A stretch of DNA of 64,000 nt from Manihot esculenta (lineage: Eukaryota; Streptophyta; Magnoliopsida; Malpighiales; Euphorbiaceae), in assembly GCF_001659605.2 (NCBI RefSeq), contig NC_035174.2, positions 4,714,389-4,778,388 on the forward strand. The letters are read 5' to 3'. Shown here in pieces: positions 50,566-63,981 of this stretch. The translations under genes and the position numbers were made by a program. The notes beneath the pieces were generated by a model. The model had not been told where the DNA came from. It saw only the letters and a program-made list of their open reading frames with translations, and did no database searches. Every line of letters starts with the position of its first letter. Position 1 is the stretch's first letter.

Positions 50566-52205
50566 ACTCTAAAATAGGTTTATGAGAAATTGAGTGTTAT
50601 TATTAAACTTATATTACATACGAGATATTGATAAGTAACACAATTAATCAAATATGTGGCATAAATATATTTATAATTTTTTATAATTTATAATTTTATT
50701 TTTATATAAAATAAAAAATTATATATATATAATAAATATAATTTATTATTTTTTTAATTATTATTAATATATTATCTTGATTTAAAAAAATAATGGGAGA
50801 AATAAAATTTGAAATTTCAGATTTATTCAGATGCACTTATTCACAGACTTGTGAGTGCTCTTAATTTCTTATTACTTAATTTTTAATATAATATTACTTA
50901 ATTTTTAATATAAAAAATAAAATTATGATTTTAATATTTTAAATCAAAGTATTACAAATATTAATAACTAAATTATTAAATCTAAATTACTACAATTTAT
51001 TATATTAATGATTATAATAATTTTAATTTTTTTATTTTCATAAAAAAATAATTTTTATTATCTACTTTAAATAAAATTTATAAGTATAATCTCTATTTAT
51101 GTATTTTTTTTATAACTTTCTTTTTTATTTTCAAATAGTTCATATTTTAAAATTTTATTTTCGTATTTTAAAACTTTTATCTTTTATTATTTTTATAACA
51201 TTCAACTCAACTTCATTGACTAAATTGAAATTAAATGATAAATTAATATTTTGAACAGATAATTCTATTTTTTTTAATAATAAAATATATGTATATCTCA
51301 AAAGATTGATATATTTAAAAGATATGGGATGAAGTGTATGATTTTTTTTTACCATCCTGGCTCACATGACTTTATTTTTCTAAAAATATAATTCATATTA
51401 ATAATATATAATAATTAATATTAAAATTTTTAAATTTTTTATTGTAATTAAATTTAATAGTATATATATTTGTGCTTCTTATTATTTTAAATTTAAAATT
51501 TTAAAAAATATTCTATTTTTTTTTTAATAAACAGATTGAATTTATATAAAAAAAAGTTATTTTTTAAAATAATAGCATATAATAATATAAAAAATTTTAA
51601 TATCTCCACATGTGAGGACAAATAATTAATTAGTTGCATGTTACGTGACCCAATTACTTCATTCCTGAAAAATGGACTTCACAATAAAAAATTGCATTTT
51701 AAAATAGTTATTTAATATTTATCATTTTATTGATTGAATAGTAAATTAGTGATTAAGTAAGAAAAAAAATAATTAATATGATAAATATTTTTTATCTAAT
51801 AAAATAAAAAGTATTAGATAATTATCTTAAAAATTAACCGTTGCTAATATTTCTCTTAAATTAGACTATCGTTTTACATTTTACTATAACATTGAGAAAA
51901 TAATTTATCGTGGATAAATTCATACATGCTTATTGAATGTCTAGATAATAATTTGATTTTTAGAGAAATTATTAAATGATGTGAATATGTCATCCCATCC
52001 TATTAAAACTATATATTAAATTAATAATATACTTTTTAAAAAATGAAAATTAGAGATTGAAAGTATATTATGTGAGTGTATTAAATTAATACTATAATAA
52101 TTAATTAAAAGATTAAAATTATTTTCTTAATTCATACTACAGTAAAAAATGCTTATAATAGAGTTGAAATCAAATGTAAATTTAAATTCTTTTAGTTATT
52201 TTTCT

Positions 52206-52453
52206 CTTTTTCTGTGTTTCTTCCCCGATCTTCCTCAGGCGATTGTCCTCCCGGTTGTTTGCGGCGCCAATGTTTAGCTTTTCCGGATTGCTTGCTCGGG
52301 TCGTGGATTCGGATTGCATGTGATCTTATAAGTTATAAGGTTTCTTTTGGGGTTGTTTATTTTATGAGCTTGGGCTGTAGTATTGAATCCCTGTTGTTTT
52401 GGGCTTAGGGCTTGCTTAATGAAATCTATTCATCTCTTGGCAAAAAAAAAAAT
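52206..52453 (+). mobile_element. LINE 3'-end fragment with poly-A, copy B
   Basis: Duplicate of 47755-47999. After the poly-A it keeps a taagctgg segment that copy A lacks, suggesting a small deletion in copy A. Confidence 0.55.
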
Positions 52454-52604
52454 AAGCTGGAAGAAAATTAAGCATCCAATAATTTGCCTGTTTTCTGGAA
52501 GGGAAATGGCAGTGGGTTGGGCTTGGGGCGCGTAAACGACGTGTGTTCCTCAAATGCCGTAACAAACAAAATTGCAATGAAATGAATAAACTCTGATCTC
52601 ATTG

Positions 52605-52641
52605 CCAATCAATCCGCTTTCCATTCTCTTTCTCTATAAAA
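52605..52641 (+). promoter_or_regulatory. Probable CCAAT and TATA boxes, NOI copy B
   Basis: CCAAT at 52605-52609 and TATAAAA at 52635-52641, same arrangement as in copy A, about 100 bp before the ATG at 52743. Confidence 0.6.
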
Positions 52642-52742
52642 GTTTCTCTCTAACTTCCTGAATCGCCATTTTTCCCCCTTCTATCTCTCACACACATCAA
52701 ACATCGATCCTTGTAAGTGGAAGCTCCTGTAATCTTCCTTTC

Positions 52743-54839
52743 ATGGCGTCGGTAAGATTTTCTATCAATTCCTTTTCATTTTGTATGGAATGTATGTATC
52801 AAGAGTTTTTTTCTCAAACAAAATCGTTTTATTTAATTTTATGGGGTTATGAAGGTTGTAATTAGATAGAGATCTTTTCAGCCTTCCTAAAATGACAGGA
52901 TTTTTCTAAACGGTGAGATTGGGTGACTTGAGATTTGGCTGCTTTCGCGTCCATGTCTTGTTATCGGTTTAGAAATGCTATATGTTATTGCCATTTTATT
53001 ATTGTTATTATCCTCTTTTTTTTTTCATAAAATGGGCAGGATGGAGAGTTGGAGCTGGCAATGATTCTGGGTTTTATGGGTGATGTGCTTAGATTCAGGA
53101 TCATTTTTCAATGGAAAACTAATCTTAATGTTGATTAGCATAAGGATAAAAGGATGAAAGGCCAATGAATTAATGCAATTTAATTTCTTCATGAATGGAA
53201 GATGCGCCCTTTTAATTTTTCGTTCTTTCTTTTCTATAGGTAGTTTATTTTCAGGCGTCAATTATAATGAAATTGAATTGCTTAAAAAGCAGTAAACCAT
53301 TGGAACGTCACCATGAGGTCGACTAATCTCCTTACAAACAAAATTTTCCTCTTTGGCAGGATAAAGGTCCGCCTTTGCCCAAGTTTGGTGAGTGGGATGT
53401 AAATGACCCTGCCTCAGCTGAAGGATATACTGTCATATTTAACAAGGCAAGAGATGAGAAGAAGACCAAAAATGATGCTCCTACAAAAATCACATCCCCA
53501 AGAAATGATGCTGGGCGCAAGGACGATGACTCTCATCAGAATCCTCCGAAGGTACATGTTTTGAATGAGGTGAAGTATTCCTGTTATTAGATTATTTTAT
53601 TAGCATCTTTTTTTTCTCAAATGATGGGGAAATTAAAAAAGAAAAAACTTTATGGACATTCTTAATTTTCGCCTGTTATTTTAGTTTTAGCAACTTTAGC
53701 TGGATTTGGCGCAACTTTAACAATTTTAGCTAGTCGACTACTTGACTGAAACTAATGAACTGAGTCAAATAAGATATTGTTTTCCAATAATTTTCTTTTT
53801 CTAGTTTTTCTCCTTTGTCTCCCTCTCTCCTCCCCCCTCCTCCCAACGCTTGTATCCTCCCGTTTCTCTCTCTTCTCACCAAGTGACCAGTTTGTAGATC
53901 ACAAATAGGTGCTGATTCTTGGGGCTAGGCAAAACAAAATTCCTGCTACTGAAAGAACCAATTTCTAAATGGATTTTAGGAGTAATCATGATAGAAGAAC
54001 ACTAAACTTACGATATCAGGTTCTGTTGACCCATTGAGTTCATATTGTGCATGACTTGGTCTAACCCTCTGTTTGGATATTTAGTTGTGAAGGGGAAATG
54101 AAGAGAAATTAAGGAGGAGAAATGAAGAGAAAAGAATAGAATATAAATTTAATTACTTCATACCCTTATAAGTTAAAAAAGAGAAGCTTTGAAGGATGAG
54201 GGTTTTTAAATATTTTAAAACAATTAATACTTATTTCTCTTCATTTCTCTCTATTCCCCACCAAATTAGAAGGAAATGTTTTGGGTTAAATATGAAGAGT
54301 TGAGAAATATAATTTCCTCTCCTTTCACTCCATTTCTCTTCTTTTCTCTTCTCTATTTAATGTTTAAACAAGAGAATTTGAGAAATTAAATTACTTTTCT
54401 TCTCTTTTCTCTTCATTTCCCTCAATCCAAACAAAGTACAAGGGAAGAAAGTGGAATTTGTGAGGATTGGGAGGGTAGTGTGGAGAATGAGGAATGGAGA
54501 GGGGTTCCTCCGTAGAAGTGGGAGAGAACGCACAGAGGAGAGACAGAAACAAAAACAAAACACTATTTAAATTTCCTTTTATTTGATTCAACAATTTTCT
54601 TTCTTTTTCTCTCCCATTCGTTTAACTTGTTAAAACTGTTACCCAAATCCAAATGATTCAAAGTGCTAAAATTAAAATAATTGGTAAAACTATAAGTGCG
54701 CACAACATTATTATTATTATTTCGGGGGCATTTATCTTCATTTTCATTTTTTTTCTTTTTTAAGTTGTATGTTGCCCGTTTATGATCTCTTAGAACTTAA
54801 TCATTGTCGACGCAGTGGAAATGGCTTTGCTGTGGTTGA
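52743..54839 (+). CDS. RIN4/NOI-domain protein, complete copy B
   Basis: Three exons: 52743-52751 (MAS), 53360-53551 (NOI domain, [20 protein letters not shown] onward, ending SHQNPPK) and 54816-54839 (WKWLCCG, stop). Total 225 nt, 74 residues, the usual size of short NOI proteins. The RIN4-type cleavage motif PKFGEW is intact. The last exon supplies the paired cysteines used for lipid attachment to the plasma membrane in this family. Exon 3 sits 144 bp beyond the duplication end, so it is unique. Exon 2 is identical in protein sequence to copy A. Arabidopsis At3g48450 is the expected counterpart from memory. It lies tail-to-tail with the CCCH gene. The tiny first and last exons rest on splice-site reading and family pattern. 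Confidence 0.88.
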
Positions 54840-56663
54840 ACTATAATTTATTTGGATGCTAGAAAGGACCTGAGAAGTAATTGCTTGTGGGAATATATGG
54901 GATTCCTATTGTGGCCGGCGTCCCACCGGAGCATCGAGTTGTTTGTAATTGTAAACTTATTCTCCCTCATTCTGCCTGGGGCTTTCCAATTTATTTTTAT
55001 CATTTTATGTTGCTTATGCTTTTAATATTATGTGAAAGAGGGAGACCTGGACATAAAAATTGTATAGACTGTTGTTTATAGAGTACTTTTCTCTTGTTGG
55101 CTCTGAGAGAGAACATAATATTTTCATTATAGAGATTTTCGAGTATACTATATTCTTGATCTGGCACTTTAATTTCTTAGATTGAATATGCTGAGGAAGT
55201 AGAGTTATTCATCCAACTCCAGTATCAAGTTTGGAGGGGAAAAAAAAATTTCAGTAGAAAGTGACGGCCTGGCTGGTTTGCATCAAACAAGGGATGAAGG
55301 ACTCAAATTGTATGATGAGTTGTGTGAGAGGTGTATAAAAATGATTTAGTAGGTTGATAGTTTTTTTTTAATTACCTCATGTAAATAAAAATTTTAATTT
55401 AATTAGTCGGGAGTACTACATTATTTATGCCACGTGGTATTCTGGGTGTAGTAAATAATTCCTTTTAACGGAGTGTTCGATTCTTCAGCAATGTAGCGGT
55501 TTCATATCAAAGAAAAAGGGAAAGAAAAAAAAAAAAACAGACAATGCAGCTGTTTCAATGGGCTCCTTGTATTGCAAGGGCGAGCATTGATTAGGTTTAA
55601 CAATATGCAAACTAATTTAATTCAGTTTTTTTTAGATGTATCGCGTACATTCGCTTATAAAAATTCAATTTTTCCTTTTCTTTCGTTATAGATGATGGAG
55701 TCCACTTATGTGAAAACAACTGAATTATGTGAAGTGAACCGACTAATCCTCTCTTCAAAATATTGCCGTTTAGATCCAAAAGCATGCTTTTCCAGTTTAC
55801 AATCTTCCAAATTTACTCCTTGTCATTTCCCATCTAGAGATTCTCATGCGCTTTTTCCTAAGCCACCTTCCTCCCTCTAATCTATTGTATTTGGATCCGA
55901 CCCTTCCTCGTCTAGCTATGGTGACGATGATTAGAGCCAAACGCCCAGCCAAGAGGAGATGGTGACAAGTAGAGCTTGGTCTTTGTTCTACTAATTTCTT
56001 GGTTTCTTTTACCCATCTGGCTGACTAGCGACAGCTCGGCTTCTCCATGATATAGGATTGAAGTTTTGTTTTGATAACTGGATGTTGCGTTTCTTTCAAA
56101 TTTTCTTGTGCGCTGCTTGTTGACACTCTTTATCGTTGTATTCTGGGTTTTTGGCGATGTTGTATTCCGGTGCTTTGAAATTTTCATGCGCTGTGTGGTG
56201 ATATCTTCTGGGATTTTTTTAGAGAACTGAAGATCCAAAACAAACTAAACAAAAAAATTTCAGACTTGATTTAATTCAATTTTCCATACATTTCGATTCT
56301 ATTGTTTCGGTTTGGAATGATCGATTGTACACCCATTTTTTAAATTCTTTAAATCGTTAAAACACAAATTACAAGAGCCAATGCCAATGTAAGTCAGACA
56401 ACTCAAGCTGCTTCTGTTTAGATGGCAACTTATATAAGATAAAGCAAGCCTGTAAAGAACATAAAATATGGAAATTTACAAATCCCGATTTTCATTTTTG
56501 GTTGCAGTAACACAACGCATTATAAATATATAACGCCACTAGTTTCAAAAGCTTGTGGCAGATGAACCAGATTGAAGGTCAAACAAAGATCCACTTTCAC
56601 AGATAAACTTAATAATTCTCTGTACTCTTGATCCTAAAAAGCTAGATCATTGATGCAAAAATT
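54840..56663. other. Convergent intergenic region between NOI and CCCH genes
   Basis: 3' UTR of the NOI gene, then non-coding DNA. A stretch near 56260-56340 (gtttcggtttgga, gtacaccc) resembles the ends of AT-rich repeats like the one at 3628. Frames at 55692-55880 and 56238-55912 have no recognised domain. Confidence 0.4.
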
Positions 56664-59600
56664 TTACACAGCCTGCTGAATAGCAGTGTCAGTTTCATTT
56701 CCAGTTTCGGAAATCCTAGACTCCTCCCTGGCCAGATCCTGATGGGCCTGATCTTCAGCAGACCCTGTCATTGCAGCTGGGTGTATTGGATGGTCAAATT
56801 TACAGGCAGGGCCAAACTTGCAAATACCATAACGGCTGTAGTACGAACAGATGTGCTGACCCTGGAGATTTGATTAGAAAGAATAAAAGAAAAATTAGTC
56901 ATGGAAGAGACACATCAAGTTTAAATCCAGTTCAGTTTTCATGGCTAAAACTACTAATGAGGACTTCAAGTCAACTGCATCAGCATGCATTTGTTGTATT
57001 AACTGAAAGATGTCCAGCAGCAAATGAATCATTATTTCCAGGAGGCTCAGTAAGGTTTATTTGCTTGGCAGATACTAGCAAATCACTTCTATCTATTTAA
57101 ATAAGTTCAATTTCTACTAAAATATGGCTAAAGAGAAACTTAACTACCTATCTGACTAAACCAACGTTCTCCAACTATGAAGTGAAGCCCCAAAGTAGTT
57201 TTTTTTTTTCGAAAAAAAAAAAAGGAAAGAAAGATATAAATGAGCTTGTATTGGAGCAGACGTTACTTCTGCCATTACCGCCACATCCAATAAATGAGTT
57301 GAAAATGAACAAGAAAAGATCTTACTCATTTTGGAAAATCAACTACTTCTTGATAGGCTGTTAATTCCATTTTGTTCCATAAACAAAAAAGTTTTAAAAT
57401 TATTTCCTAAGCCTATTACCCTTCATAAGAAGCAGCCTATGAGGAAGAATAAACTTACAGGTCTCAATGGCAGGCCCTTGTCACTAAGTGGGCATGGAGA
57501 TGACTTTGGGATCTGATTTTTTGGATGATGATATTTGCAGTTAGACCTGAATTTACAGTCCCCAGTTTTCAAATAATAGCTGCACTCTGGTTGACCAGGT
57601 CGTTCTGGAAATTCATCGAATGGTGTCTGCTGCTGATGCACATAGACATTAGTATCTGTAGCTGTATTGCTCATGACAAAAGCTGAAGTTGGATGCATAC
57701 TCCTCTCCTGTGGATATATAGGAGCCTTCACATGCCAAAAAGGAAAATAGTTGGTAATAAATTTTTGTTAAGCTCTAAAAAGTCCTAAAGAACTTAAAAT
57801 GCAACTTAAATTGGAATCAAATTAGCTTTAAACATCAACTACATCAGATGGGAAACAAAGGATCAAAATAAGATACAGGTTGTACAAAGAAGAAGAACTC
57901 GAAAAAACTAAGCATTGGGTTTAGGGCATGAATTTAAAAAACAGCCGATATATAATATAACAGCTATTACATAACAGGTTTTATGGGGGCCGTAACCCAT
58001 TAACAATGGCCGCCTAGGTTTTAGGGGGGCTGTTACCCATTATACAACGGCCCCCTTGAGTTGCAGGCGTAATGGTAACGGTCGTTACCAATAATTGAAA
58101 TTTTTTTATATCCTTCCTTTTCTGCCCCTATTCTCATTTTTATCAGTTTTCACACTTTTCAGTAGCTTCAAAAGCAATATTTTTCAAGTTTTCTCTTCCC
58201 TTTCTCTTTCAAATCTCAATCTTCCTGCATATTTCTCATACAAGTTTAGATGCATCATAAATCATTGCATTTCCAAGCTTATTTCTTCTAAAAAGTTAGT
58301 TAGATTTTTTGTTATTAGTTGCCATTTTTTCCCTTTTTATTAAATTTTTTTTATAGATTAAAGTGTTAATTTTGAGTTAAAATTGTATTTTGAGCTATTA
58401 GTTTACTCGATCTATAAACGTTGTATGAATTTATCTTATTTTAAACTCTATGATATTTAACTTAAATTCAATAAATATTTGATATATTTATGTTTATTAC
58501 GCATTTGTATACATTGTTCTGAATTAAATCTAATAAATATTATTTCATTTTATGAAGCCTGCAAATTGATTTGAAAAATTTATGTAGCGCTAAACCATTA
58601 GCATTACGTTACATGCCTAGTTCCATTACACACCACCACGACTGCAATTTAAAACCATGGTTTAGGTTAGCAGATATTAGCTATAACCAAAACATCGAAC
58701 TGACTCCTTTTTGTTAGGTTTTTTGTTCAAAAGGTTTTATTAGAATGTTTTAGAAACTTAAACCTTCAGTTCGATTTGGTTATTTTCACCAAGAAAACAG
58801 AGGACCAAATTTCCTTTTTCCTTTTTATTCTTTGTTTGCACATTTAAGGGGTTGCCACTTTGCATGGGATTATTGCTTTGCCCTTCTATCCAACCAATGT
58901 CCCAAGCATGGTTTTAAATAAAGGCCATTATTCATAGGTTTTTGACCTTCATGTTCGTTACACCTGTTATTCAAAGGCAGAGGAAAATTTGTTCCTGTAA
59001 TGGCCATTATGCTCGTTACTTAATGGTAAAGCTGTTAATAACAGTAGCAATCCGTTATCTCACCTTTTTTTTATCAACCAGACAGAAGCAACAAGTTCTG
59101 ATCTTTTGTTTTCTCTAGTTTGGGAGTTTTAAACTGTTACATATCATTTTCTCTCAAATTTTCATAAAAGTTGACTATCCATATACAAAATTTTCACTTT
59201 CTCTCTTGACTTGAGCTAAAATCATCGACTGTCTTTCTAGTTTTGCACATCTATATCTTACGAAACTTTAGTTATTTATCTCTATTTTGGTTTTGTTTTT
59301 TACTTATTCTTTGAAGAACATTATGTTTGATGCCTAGTTTTTTTATTGTACCTATAGCATGAAGAATTATTATTTACTATACGTATTTTGCTTTAAATTG
59401 ATTATTACTAATGATGTCTAACAATAATTGAATTAATGTTTTATATTTGATGTATTTATGCTCAGTATTTATTTATCTTAGTTGTACTGATATCATTAAA
59501 CAACTCTTCATTCTATGATTTTTGAAATTTTTTTAAAATATTTGCATAGCCATAGGCCTTCCCATTACGTTATAGGCCTGTTTACATTACTCGTGACTGG

Positions 59601-62600
59601 CGACCGTGAACGTGGCCACGACCATGATTTTAATCCATGGTCCTAGGCCCAACTGCATACTTGTCCAGCCATGTCCATTTCAAAATGTCAAAATTCCTAA
59701 AACCCAAACCTAATTGCCCCATTCTTTCTATCTGCAACTCATGGGTCTTTGCGACCCTGAGTCATTGCCCATTTTTGCATTTCTACTTCTCCTATGGAGT
59801 TCAGTACTTCTGATTTCTCAACTCCTTTAGAGTGCATTTCCACTTTCTTGTTCCCCCTTTGCTCCGTCTTTCTCATTCTATGCCTCACTGCTATTGCTGC
59901 TGCAAATCTTCTTGCCATGCCACTAAAAAACTGTTGCTACAGAAGTAACATTTCTGCTTGCTGGGGAGAAGGTATGAAAAATTTTTCAAATATTACATTG
60001 TGTTGGTTTTGTGCATTTATGATTGTGTTCTTCTGTGCATTTTCTGTCAATTATGTTTGTATTGATTCTCTGCATTTCTGGCAATTATATTTGTGTTTGA
60101 TTCTGTATTTTCCTATAATTCTGTTTGTTTAGATTTGGCCTTTTCTTTTGTGTTAATTCTGCATGGAACTCCGTTTGTAATCCCAAACTGAGATTTTTTT
60201 CCCTTTCTGTTCAATTCAAGTTTGGTTAAAACCCACTTTACTTCGGTTCTTATTATTTCCCAATTTGGTTTTTCAATTTTTCTGTTCGAAACTGAACAAA
60301 CTGATTGCACAGCCTGAACTGGATGAACACTGACAAAAATAAGCCACTTTGATCTCTGTTAACCATATAGTTAACAGATATATCAATTTTCATTATATTC
60401 CACTTAATGCAAGGTTAACAAATTATGTCAGTGGTCTCCATGCACAACCAACTCTAGACAAAGTTAATGACACAAATAATAGTGGGCATATACCAAACAA
60501 CCGAGGCCCCTTGCAGGGATATATTTACCTCATATAGTGGGGTCAATTTACCCTCTGATTTATATAAAATTCAAAAGGTACATATTAGAAGGAACTTATA
60601 TTATTAGTAAAAGAAAAAAAAAAACTCATTTTTTTTCCTCAAAAAGTAGATACACAATAATGAAACTATTAAAAGGGGTATTGGGATGATTTCCTCCATT
60701 TTCGTGTGGGCTTTAAGCTAACTGACATTAAAGAAAAAAATCTCCCCAACTTTTTTTTCGTATTTTTAACCAAGTTCCCAAAACTGCTACTATAAAGAAT
60801 AAAATAAATTTGGACAAAATAAAAATGTCAAATTATTTACACAATCTAATAAATTATTACTACCAATATATTCTTCTATTCATTACAATTCACACAAGGA
60901 AAAAAAAAAAAAAGAAGCCAAGTCGTCCTAAAAAAAATTAATTAGATTATTAAAAACTTAATTTTGTCATAAAAATAAACTTAATTTTAATTTTATTCAT
61001 TTTAGTTAGTTTAGCTTTTTTCTTTAAATTTTTTACTTTAATAGTAGGGAAATTATTGTACCTAAGCTTTTTCATTAATTATTATCTTATTTTTTACCCT
61101 ACCGGCTCAAATTCTTGGCTTCACTGGAGGGAGGGGCTTTGTGTTTCTACAAAGGCATGTATAAGCCTGAGTAGTTAATGCATCTATTTCATAAATCATA
61201 ATATATAAAGTACTCATGAATTATTGCAATGAAGTGTCCTTCATGTACAAGACATGTTCCACTAACTAACTACTTCAGATCAAATGCAATTGATAATTAC
61301 CACTGAGCATAGTTAGTTATGATTCTGCATTTTATGATTTATCACATGCTACACCACTATAGGTTTATCTTACCATATTTTATACATATCATACATTATA
61401 CATTCTTCTTTGCCTCTTAACAACATTTACCATTAATGTCACCTCTTTTAAGTTCAATTTTAAAAGGAAAAAATTAAAAATAAAACAAAATAAAAAAACA
61501 TACTTCGGACAGCTTCATTTTCGTGTCAAAAAAGGAAAATATACTTGGAACTCAGAAAGTCATTGTGCCACTATATTTGGAAGGCAGAAAGTCTATTCAG
61601 CAGCTTAAATACCAATTACAAAATAAATTCAAGAATCAACAAAATGCTAAACAGATGAGGACCAATTAAAATTAGTTTTAGACAACAAAACAAAGGAACA
61701 CTACAACACAGAGGATTATAACTCACCTGATATCCATTCCATTCAGGACTTTGTGAAGGAACCCCTTGAGTTGGTGGAAACATCATCGGCATAAAGGGAG
61801 CAGCCTCACTTAATCCTCTTGGAGAAGACCAAGGTGCTACACTTGATTGCGGAGAACTCTGCAAAGCAGCAGTCCCACCATTACCGAATCCTGAAGGAGG
61901 GTCAGTTCCTCCTGCAGCTGTAGGATCTGGATGATTAAACCGGCAGTTAGCTCCATACTTGCAGGAGCCATTACGCATATAGTACGGGCACTCTTTCTCT
62001 CCCTATGATTAATGAAATATGTTAAAATTTCCACTGCCCGCTGTTAAAACAAATACAAGTCCTCGCAATAATTTGCAAAGATATGCAAAATATTTTCTAT
62101 ATACATAGAAGAGATACCGGTCGGATTGGCAGACCCAAAAAGTTAAGGTCTAAAACTGGGAACACTGCTGCTTTTGCAGGGAGCACCGGAGTTTTGGCTC
62201 TTGAGTGATTGTATCTACAAGCTTTTCCATACTTACAACCACCTGTCCTCAAGTAATACTGCAGCAAACTCAAGAGAAATTATAGAAGAGCAGAAACTGT
62301 TATTCACTAGCCATGCATATTGCATAGAGCTAAGAACATGAAAATCTTATAAACCAGCTTATTAGATATTTACTCTTCAATGAACAAAAAAGATGTAGCC
62401 CTCCTGAAAAACCTTGATTAATAAACTAATAAATAAGTTGCACAAAATTAAACATGTTAACAAATCTTGTGCAAAGGGAAACTGAACAAAAAAGGTAATT
62501 GAGAAACTCAAAATGCTGATAAATGGAAATCTCTTCCTCAAAAGTGATGCTGTATACCATGCTTGGAGCAGCATTTCACTGTCACATCACAAGTTACTAA

Positions 62601-63981
62601 CAAATAAATCCTATTGAAAAATCCATTTATGACACAGCCCATAACAATCATTGAAAATAGAACTAATGACAATTTACTCCATGGCATAATCAAATAGCAC
62701 ACAAAAGGGATCAAGCTTCTCCAGAACAGCAATAACACTGAAAAGGGAATAAAATCAAAATGAACTTTTTATATCAACTTTCTCTTAATGTAGATTAAAA
62801 GTAAATATATATTAGGTAACCTTGCATTCTGTTTGGCCCGGCCTCTCTATTGCTTCCTCTCTTTCCTTCAGCTTCTCCTTGGTAGCCTTGCAAAATTTTG
62901 AAACACAACTTAATGCTTTGTTTGGATTGAGGGAATTAAAGAGAAGAGAAAAGAAAAGAAATTTGATTTCTTTAAATTCTCTTGTTTGGATAAGAAGTAG
63001 AAGAGAGAAAAGTTAATATATTGAATCAGATGATCTTAAGAATGTTAGACGATCTAAATTTACCAGATGCTTAATAAAGCAACAATTACCAGTTTCCTTC
63101 ACTTGATACACTGCCAATTGCCATGCCAACATAAAATGTAAACCCTACAATTATTTTCCAATTTCCATCAACACAAACAACTGCAACTCATATTCTGACA
63201 ATAAAAGCATAAGCCACTTTTACCATTTTGAAAAACACACAAAAAAGAACCCTCTTAAAAATACTTCTTCCAAACCCTGCAAATCCCCTAACAAAATCCA
63301 AAACGGAAAAAAAAAATCTCCCATCAAAGGAAAAAATGAGTTCTCACATCTAACTAAATATGATGCAATAGCATACACAAAAAGTACACACAGCCGTTCG
63401 TTCTGTATACACACAAATACAGAACGCGTATGTGGTACCTGGTTTTTCCTTCTTACAGGGTGATTGAACTTGCAGTTTGATCCAAATTTGCAAGTCCCAG
63501 TTTTCATGTAGTATGAACAATCTTCAGCTTCGGGTCTCACTGGATAGTGATGCCTCCTGTTACCATTACTTCTCTCGTCCCTCTTCTCCACTTCATCATC
63601 ATACTTCTCATCATCATTACCATCATCCTCTTTATCGTACTTGTTGAGTCCTTCTTCTCCATCATGGCTTTCTCCACAGTTAAAGTCGTCATTTTGGTTC
63701 CATTCAATCGAATGGTTGTCCTCCTCAACCTCTTTCAAATGGAGCTGCTTCTCTAGCTCTTCATATACTTTCTCCACCACCACCATATCAGGCTCAGCCT
63801 CCTCATTCTCTCCCTTGCCCTCTTTCAAATAAAGCTGCTTCTTCTCTAGCTCTTTGCGTAGTTCCAAAGTCTGATCAGAACCTGGATCGGCATTGGAAGA
63901 GGGTAGAGACGATTGAAACCCAAATTTAGGGTTTGTATCAGCAGTGTCTGTGAGAAAATTGGATGGTTCAGAGTAATCCAT
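56664..63981 (-). CDS. Five-finger CCCH zinc-finger protein (C3H43/ZFN-like)
   Basis: Six exons: 63981-63439, 62886-62821, 62258-62118, 62002-61727, 57725-57459 and 56861-56664. They sum to 1491 nt (496 residues) with every exon a whole number of codons. Five C-x8-C-x5-C-x3-H fingers at about residues 155-174 ([20 protein letters not shown]), 202-221, 255-274, 390-409 and 436-455, spaced as three plus two, as in the plant ZFN-like CCCH family. Such proteins bind single-stranded nucleic acid, mainly RNA. The N-terminal 150 residues are acidic and probably disordered ([13 protein letters not shown]). Each finger is encoded across or within its own exon. Arabidopsis At3g48440 (C3H43) is the likely counterpart from memory. 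Intron 4 (57726-61726) is about 4 kb and holds two MITEs. ATG 63981 is chosen; the open frame continues to the window edge without another ATG, so a start further upstream cannot be excluded. Confidence 0.93.
57927..58659. mobile_element. hAT-like MITE, copy 1 (733 bp), in CCCH intron 4
   Basis: Terminal inverted repeats are catgaatttaaa (left) and tttaaaaccatg (right). Flanking 8-mers gtttaggg (57919-57926) and gtttaggt (58660-58667) match at 7 of 8 bases, as expected for an 8-bp hAT target duplication. Subterminal gtaacgg/ccgttac motifs abound near 57985-58090. No coding capacity. Confidence 0.7.
58907..59639. mobile_element. hAT-like MITE, copy 2 (733 bp), in CCCH intron 4
   Basis: Same end sequence (catggttttaaat ... 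attttaatccatg) and the same total length as copy 1. Flanking 8-mers gtcccaag (58899-58906) and gtcctagg (59640-59647) match at 6 of 8. The interior has diverged strongly, so both are old or belong to different subfamilies. Similar attcatagg/cctatgg and cgttac motifs lie near the ends. Confidence 0.65.
59640..61726. other. Remaining part of CCCH intron 4
   Basis: Non-coding, AT-rich toward 60600-61500. An open frame at 59794-60132 is hydrophobic but has no recognised family and is not conserved in any way I can see. Confidence 0.45.

Larger units (their letters stand above)
50199..54672 (+). repeat. Tandem segmental duplication, copy B
   Basis: Second copy of the unit described at 45812-50198. 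It differs by a 66-bp longer (TA)n run, loss of about 30 bp near 52070 (copy A 47585-47615), a short insertion near 54240 and substitutions. After 54672 the sequence becomes single-copy and carries the last NOI exon. Confidence 0.95.

Noticed and set aside
59794..60132. Hydrophobic 112-codon frame in CCCH intron 4
   Set aside because: T-rich DNA gives hydrophobic codons by composition; no family and no conservation evidence.
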